In this document: positions 61,867 through 64,000 of the stretch, one piece after another
Numbering within the stretch: the first letter of the stretch is position 1
Layout: every line of letters starts with the position of its first letter
Source: Candidatus Poribacteria bacterium
GTDB taxonomy: Bacteria; Poribacteria; WGA-4E; WGA-3G
Direction of reading: 5' to 3'
Assembly (NCBI GenBank): GCA_026702755.1
Contig: JAPPBX010000087.1
Location: forward strand, 50,140 to 114,139
DNA: 64,000 bases
Notes under the pieces: generated by a model
The model's input: the letters and a program-made list of their open reading frames with translations, nothing else
The model's database searches: none
What the model was told of the DNA's origin: nothing
Program-made: the position numbers and the translations under genes

Positions 61867-62865
61867 TTACCATACATACAAATGGGGTTCTCTTTCCCGA
61901 ATCAACGCCTTCACCTGAGTTGACTCGATTTGCAGAGCAATCTCTTGGCTGCCCATGTAATTGCGCCATTCTGTATCGGGAAGTAAATCCATTTTATAAA
62001 GGATTTCCCGAATTGATTGACAGATGGTGTGGATGATCTCACCGCGCGTTTCATGATTGTTTGCTGATTCGAGTTTCTTAAGAGATGGTTCTATAATGTC
62101 TATCCATTTCGGGAGGCTTTGTGCCTGCCAGTGTAGCCATTTCCAGTATACGGGAAAACGCTTATTGAGCAGACACAGAAGTCTTAGAGTCCCTTCAACA
62201 AAAGCACCCTGGCCGATGAGAAAACCTATACCGTCTCCGCGTTTAGCTAAACGATGGCACGAATTGTAGTCGCCATTGTGCCAAATTCCCCATAGATCAC
62301 TCGCGATCTTCCACTTCCAGATGTCTGCCGGATAGTATGCCTTTTGGAAAGAGGATATGCGTTCGCTAAGGGCATTTGAAGGGTCGTAGAGAACAAAACC
62401 AGACGACGCGTAACAGAGGTTGTTGTCATCAGCGGCAGCCCATTCCTTGATCGTTACCGGTGGATAGGCAGACTCGTGAAAGTCACGATAGACTGCGTCA
62501 ATGGTGCTTATCCGTATCGTCTTAGGTTGCAATTTGGCTGTGTCAATTCCTAATAGCTCATCTGGAATAACTGTTTCTAAAACCTGAGAAATAGAGGAGC
62601 CATACTCTGCAATATCCTGTTCCGACAGCAGTAGTTGGCACTTGTTCGGTCCCCAGTCGTGATCGCGTGACAGTTCGTCGTCGGCACCCAAAACGTCAGA
62701 TCCTAATCCGATGACTCCAGCACTAAGACGGGGAAGGACATCCGAAAAGCGTTCTTTTAAGACGGGTAGAAAGACTTCATCAAATAAAATTTTACAGTAC
62801 ACGTGCCCCTTCAGCGGTAACTCATAGTTTTCAGGGTTGAGCTGCGAAGAGTCTTGTTCTTTCAT
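61867..62865 (-). CDS. DUF4037 nucleotidyltransferase-fold protein
   Basis: 332 residues from ATG at 62865 with AGAGGTGG upstream; a TTG at 62901 in the same frame lies before that site. The N-terminal nucleotidyltransferase-like motif is GLGSDVLGADDELSRDHDWG (about 54-73), and the C-terminal half is the helical DUF4037 domain (WKIASDLWGIWHNGDYNSCH, with GQGAFVEGTLRLLCLLNKRF). Such proteins may transfer a nucleotide to a small molecule or protein; the target is unknown. The APH gene follows 28 bases later, so the pair may be cotranscribed from the promoter at 62969-62997. Confidence 0.8.
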   Translation of the reverse strand: MKEQDSSQLNPENYELPLKGHVYCKILFDEVFLPVLKERFSDVLPRLSAGVIGLGSDVLGADDELSRDHDWGPNKCQLLLSEQDIAEYGSSISQVLETVIPDELLGIDTAKLQPKTIRISTIDAVYRDFHESAYPPVTIKEWAAADDNNLCYASSGFVLYDPSNALSERISSFQKAYYPADIWKWKIASDLWGIWHNGDYNSCHRLAKRGDGIGFLIGQGAFVEGTLRLLCLLNKRFPVYWKWLHWQAQSLPKWIDIIEPSLKKLESANNHETRGEIIHTICQSIREILYKMDLLPDTEWRNYMGSQEIALQIESTQVKALIREREPHLYVW

Positions 62866-62968
62866 CAGCCACCTCTTTGGTGATGCGACGATTTTGTTCA
62901 ACGAATGATCTTGCAGAAGTGAGTTGGAGAATCCGCTTCACCTTGGATCCCTGCACTCAATTGTTAAA

Positions 62969-62997
62969 AATATACTAAATTTTCTGGAAAAGGTCAA
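62969..62997 (-). promoter_or_regulatory. Sigma-70 promoter for DUF4037-APH pair
   Basis: Minus strand: TTGACC (62997-62992), a 17-base spacer and TATATT (62974-62969), about 104 bases before the ATG at 62865. Confidence 0.6.
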
Positions 62998-63073
62998 AAT
63001 TTTTGAGTCGTTTTCTTTGTGGTACGGGCAAAAATTGTGACGGGCACTGATAGTGCTGGCGATGTTTCAAACC

Positions 63074-64000
63074 TCAACCAAGCGCATTCACCACAGCGTC
63101 GCCGACCTGTGAGGTTGTGGCTTGACCGCCAAGGTCCTGTGGGAGGGTTTTGCCTGCCTCGACGACCTTTAGTACGGCTGCATCTATCGTTTGTGCCGCT
63201 TCTACCTCACCGATGAAGCGCAACATCATCGAACCAGAGATAATTGCTGCCAATGGATTCGCGATGCCCATCCCCATGATGTCCGGGGCACTCCCGTGAA
63301 CCGGCTCGAACATCGACGGGAATCGACGTTGTGGGTCGATATTGCCGCTCGGAGCCAGTCCCATGCTTCCGGTGATAATTGCGCCGATGTCCGTGAGGAT
63401 ATCCCCAAACAGGTTGCTGGCGACGACTACATCAAAGTCTTCTGGTCTCCGCACGAAATCCATACAGGCTGCGTCCACAAGCAACGATTCCGTCTCTATG
63501 TCGGGATACTTTGTGGCGACTCGCTCGAAGGCTGTATCCCATACAATCATGCCGTAGCCTTGCGCATTCGATTTGGTGATCGAAGTGACTTTGCGCTTCT
63601 TATCTCGTGCCCGAGCTTGCTCGAAGGCATAAGTGATAATCCGCTCGCAGCCGTGGCGCGTAAATACGCCAACCTGCACGCCGATCTCTTCGGGGAATCC
63701 TTGGTATTGAAACCCACCGACGTTGGCATATTCCCCTTCTGTGTTTTCTCTTATCACCACCAGATCAATATCCCAAGCACTTTTGTCCTTGAGCGGCGTG
63801 TTAATGCCGGGATAGAGGACACTGGGTCGCTCACAGACGTACTGATCGAATCTACGTCGGATAGGTAACAGAAGCCCATTGAGCGCAATGTGGTCTTGGA
63901 TGTCGGGGTGCCCGACTGCGCCAAGATAAATCTGGTCGAATTCCGCAAGGGTATCAAGGGCATCTGCTGGCATCATGTGCCCATGCTCGAAATAGTAGTC
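63074..64000 (-). CDS. Tartrate/D-malate dehydrogenase-type enzyme, truncated by window edge
   Basis: At least 308 codons; the frame stays open to base 64000 (DYYFEHGHMMPADALD), so the start lies outside. It is a beta-decarboxylating dehydrogenase of the isopropylmalate/isocitrate family. Motifs: RPSVLYPGINTPL, VVIRENTEGEYANVGG, the Lys/Asp metal and substrate site in SNAQGYGMIVWD and SNLFGDILTDIGA, and EPVHGSAPDIMGMG for the cofactor. YFEHGHMMP and the overall motif set favour the tartrate dehydrogenase/D-malate dehydrogenase branch (TtuC/DmlA-like) over LeuB. It oxidises a 2-hydroxy acid with NAD and may decarboxylate it. Confidence 0.9.
   Translation of the reverse strand, partial: DYYFEHGHMMPADALDTLAEFDQIYLGAVGHPDIQDHIALNGLLLPIRRRFDQYVCERPSVLYPGINTPLKDKSAWDIDLVVIRENTEGEYANVGGFQYQGFPEEIGVQVGVFTRHGCERIITYAFEQARARDKKRKVTSITKSNAQGYGMIVWDTAFERVATKYPDIETESLLVDAACMDFVRRPEDFDVVVASNLFGDILTDIGAIITGSMGLAPSGNIDPQRRFPSMFEPVHGSAPDIMGMGIANPLAAIISGSMMLRFIGEVEAAQTIDAAVLKVVEAGKTLPQDLGGQATTSQVGDAVVNALG

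Noticed and set aside
63191..63868. 225-codon plus-strand frame
   Set aside because: Antisense to the dehydrogenase gene, whose motifs are complete on the minus strand.

Overview
The window looks like part of the chromosome of an uncultured, environmental Gram-negative-type bacterium. The best fit I can offer is a sponge-associated lineage such as Candidatus Poribacteria. This rests on the mix of WD40, TPR and ankyrin proteins, PhyH-type dioxygenases, sulfatase, sialidase and LamG proteins, many Gfo/Idh/MocA oxidoreductases, and short palindromic spacer repeats. It is an inference, since no rRNA gene is present. I recognised no tRNA, rRNA or CRISPR array.

Layout. 0-8 kb: three WD40 beta-propeller proteins (the first cut by the window edge, the second broken by an in-frame TGA), a kinase-like protein, and a PhyH dioxygenase/epimerase pair. 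8-13.7 kb: a succinate dehydrogenase locus (single membrane anchor, flavoprotein, iron-sulfur protein) split by two AT-rich accessory genes, one of which fuses a kinase N-lobe to helical repeats. 13.8-17 kb: a Gfo/Idh/MocA oxidoreductase and a TPR protein. 17-18 kb: a gene-poor spacer with a strong orphan promoter and a MITE-like element. 18-22 kb: a translation and termination block rho-rpmE-prfA-prmC. 22-30.7 kb: an ECF sigma factor with an FHA partner, a peptidase-MA/CvpA/TPR membrane cluster, a GDSL hydrolase, thiE, a DUF2851 protein and a methyltransferase.

30.7-36.2 kb is a run of secreted or degradative proteins (amidotransferase-like, GDPD, two LamG, alkaline-phosphatase-like, sialidase). 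36.2-43.1 kb is a rearranged zone. It holds a decayed GNAT gene, the 3' stub of a second PhyH gene, an AAA-ATPase/PD-(D/E)XK protein, the intact PhyH gene, a third LamG protein, and a frameshifted trypsin-TPR gene with near-identical internal repeats. 43-54 kb: oxidoreductase, Ycf48-like propeller, phosphohexomutase, TolB-like propeller, sulfatase, methyltransferase, M29 aminopeptidase, DUF123 protein, and an Rpn-like nuclease with a 12-bp tandem repeat. 54-64 kb: a large membrane protein, a complete IS200/IS605 element (tnpA+tnpB), GNAT, HAD, ankyrin, APH and DUF4037 genes, and a tartrate/D-malate dehydrogenase-type gene running off the end.

The most interesting unexplained signal is a shared C-terminal tail (about GK-L-T-T-T-W-G-x-I-K-x-R) on five exported proteins of at least three unrelated folds at 30.7-49.1 kb. 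It could be an undescribed sorting or anchoring tag. Other points of interest are a two-copy MITE family with TATAGTAAA termini, the kinase-lobe/TPR fusion inside the sdh locus, and a truncated PhyH paralogue whose remaining codons still show protein-level conservation.
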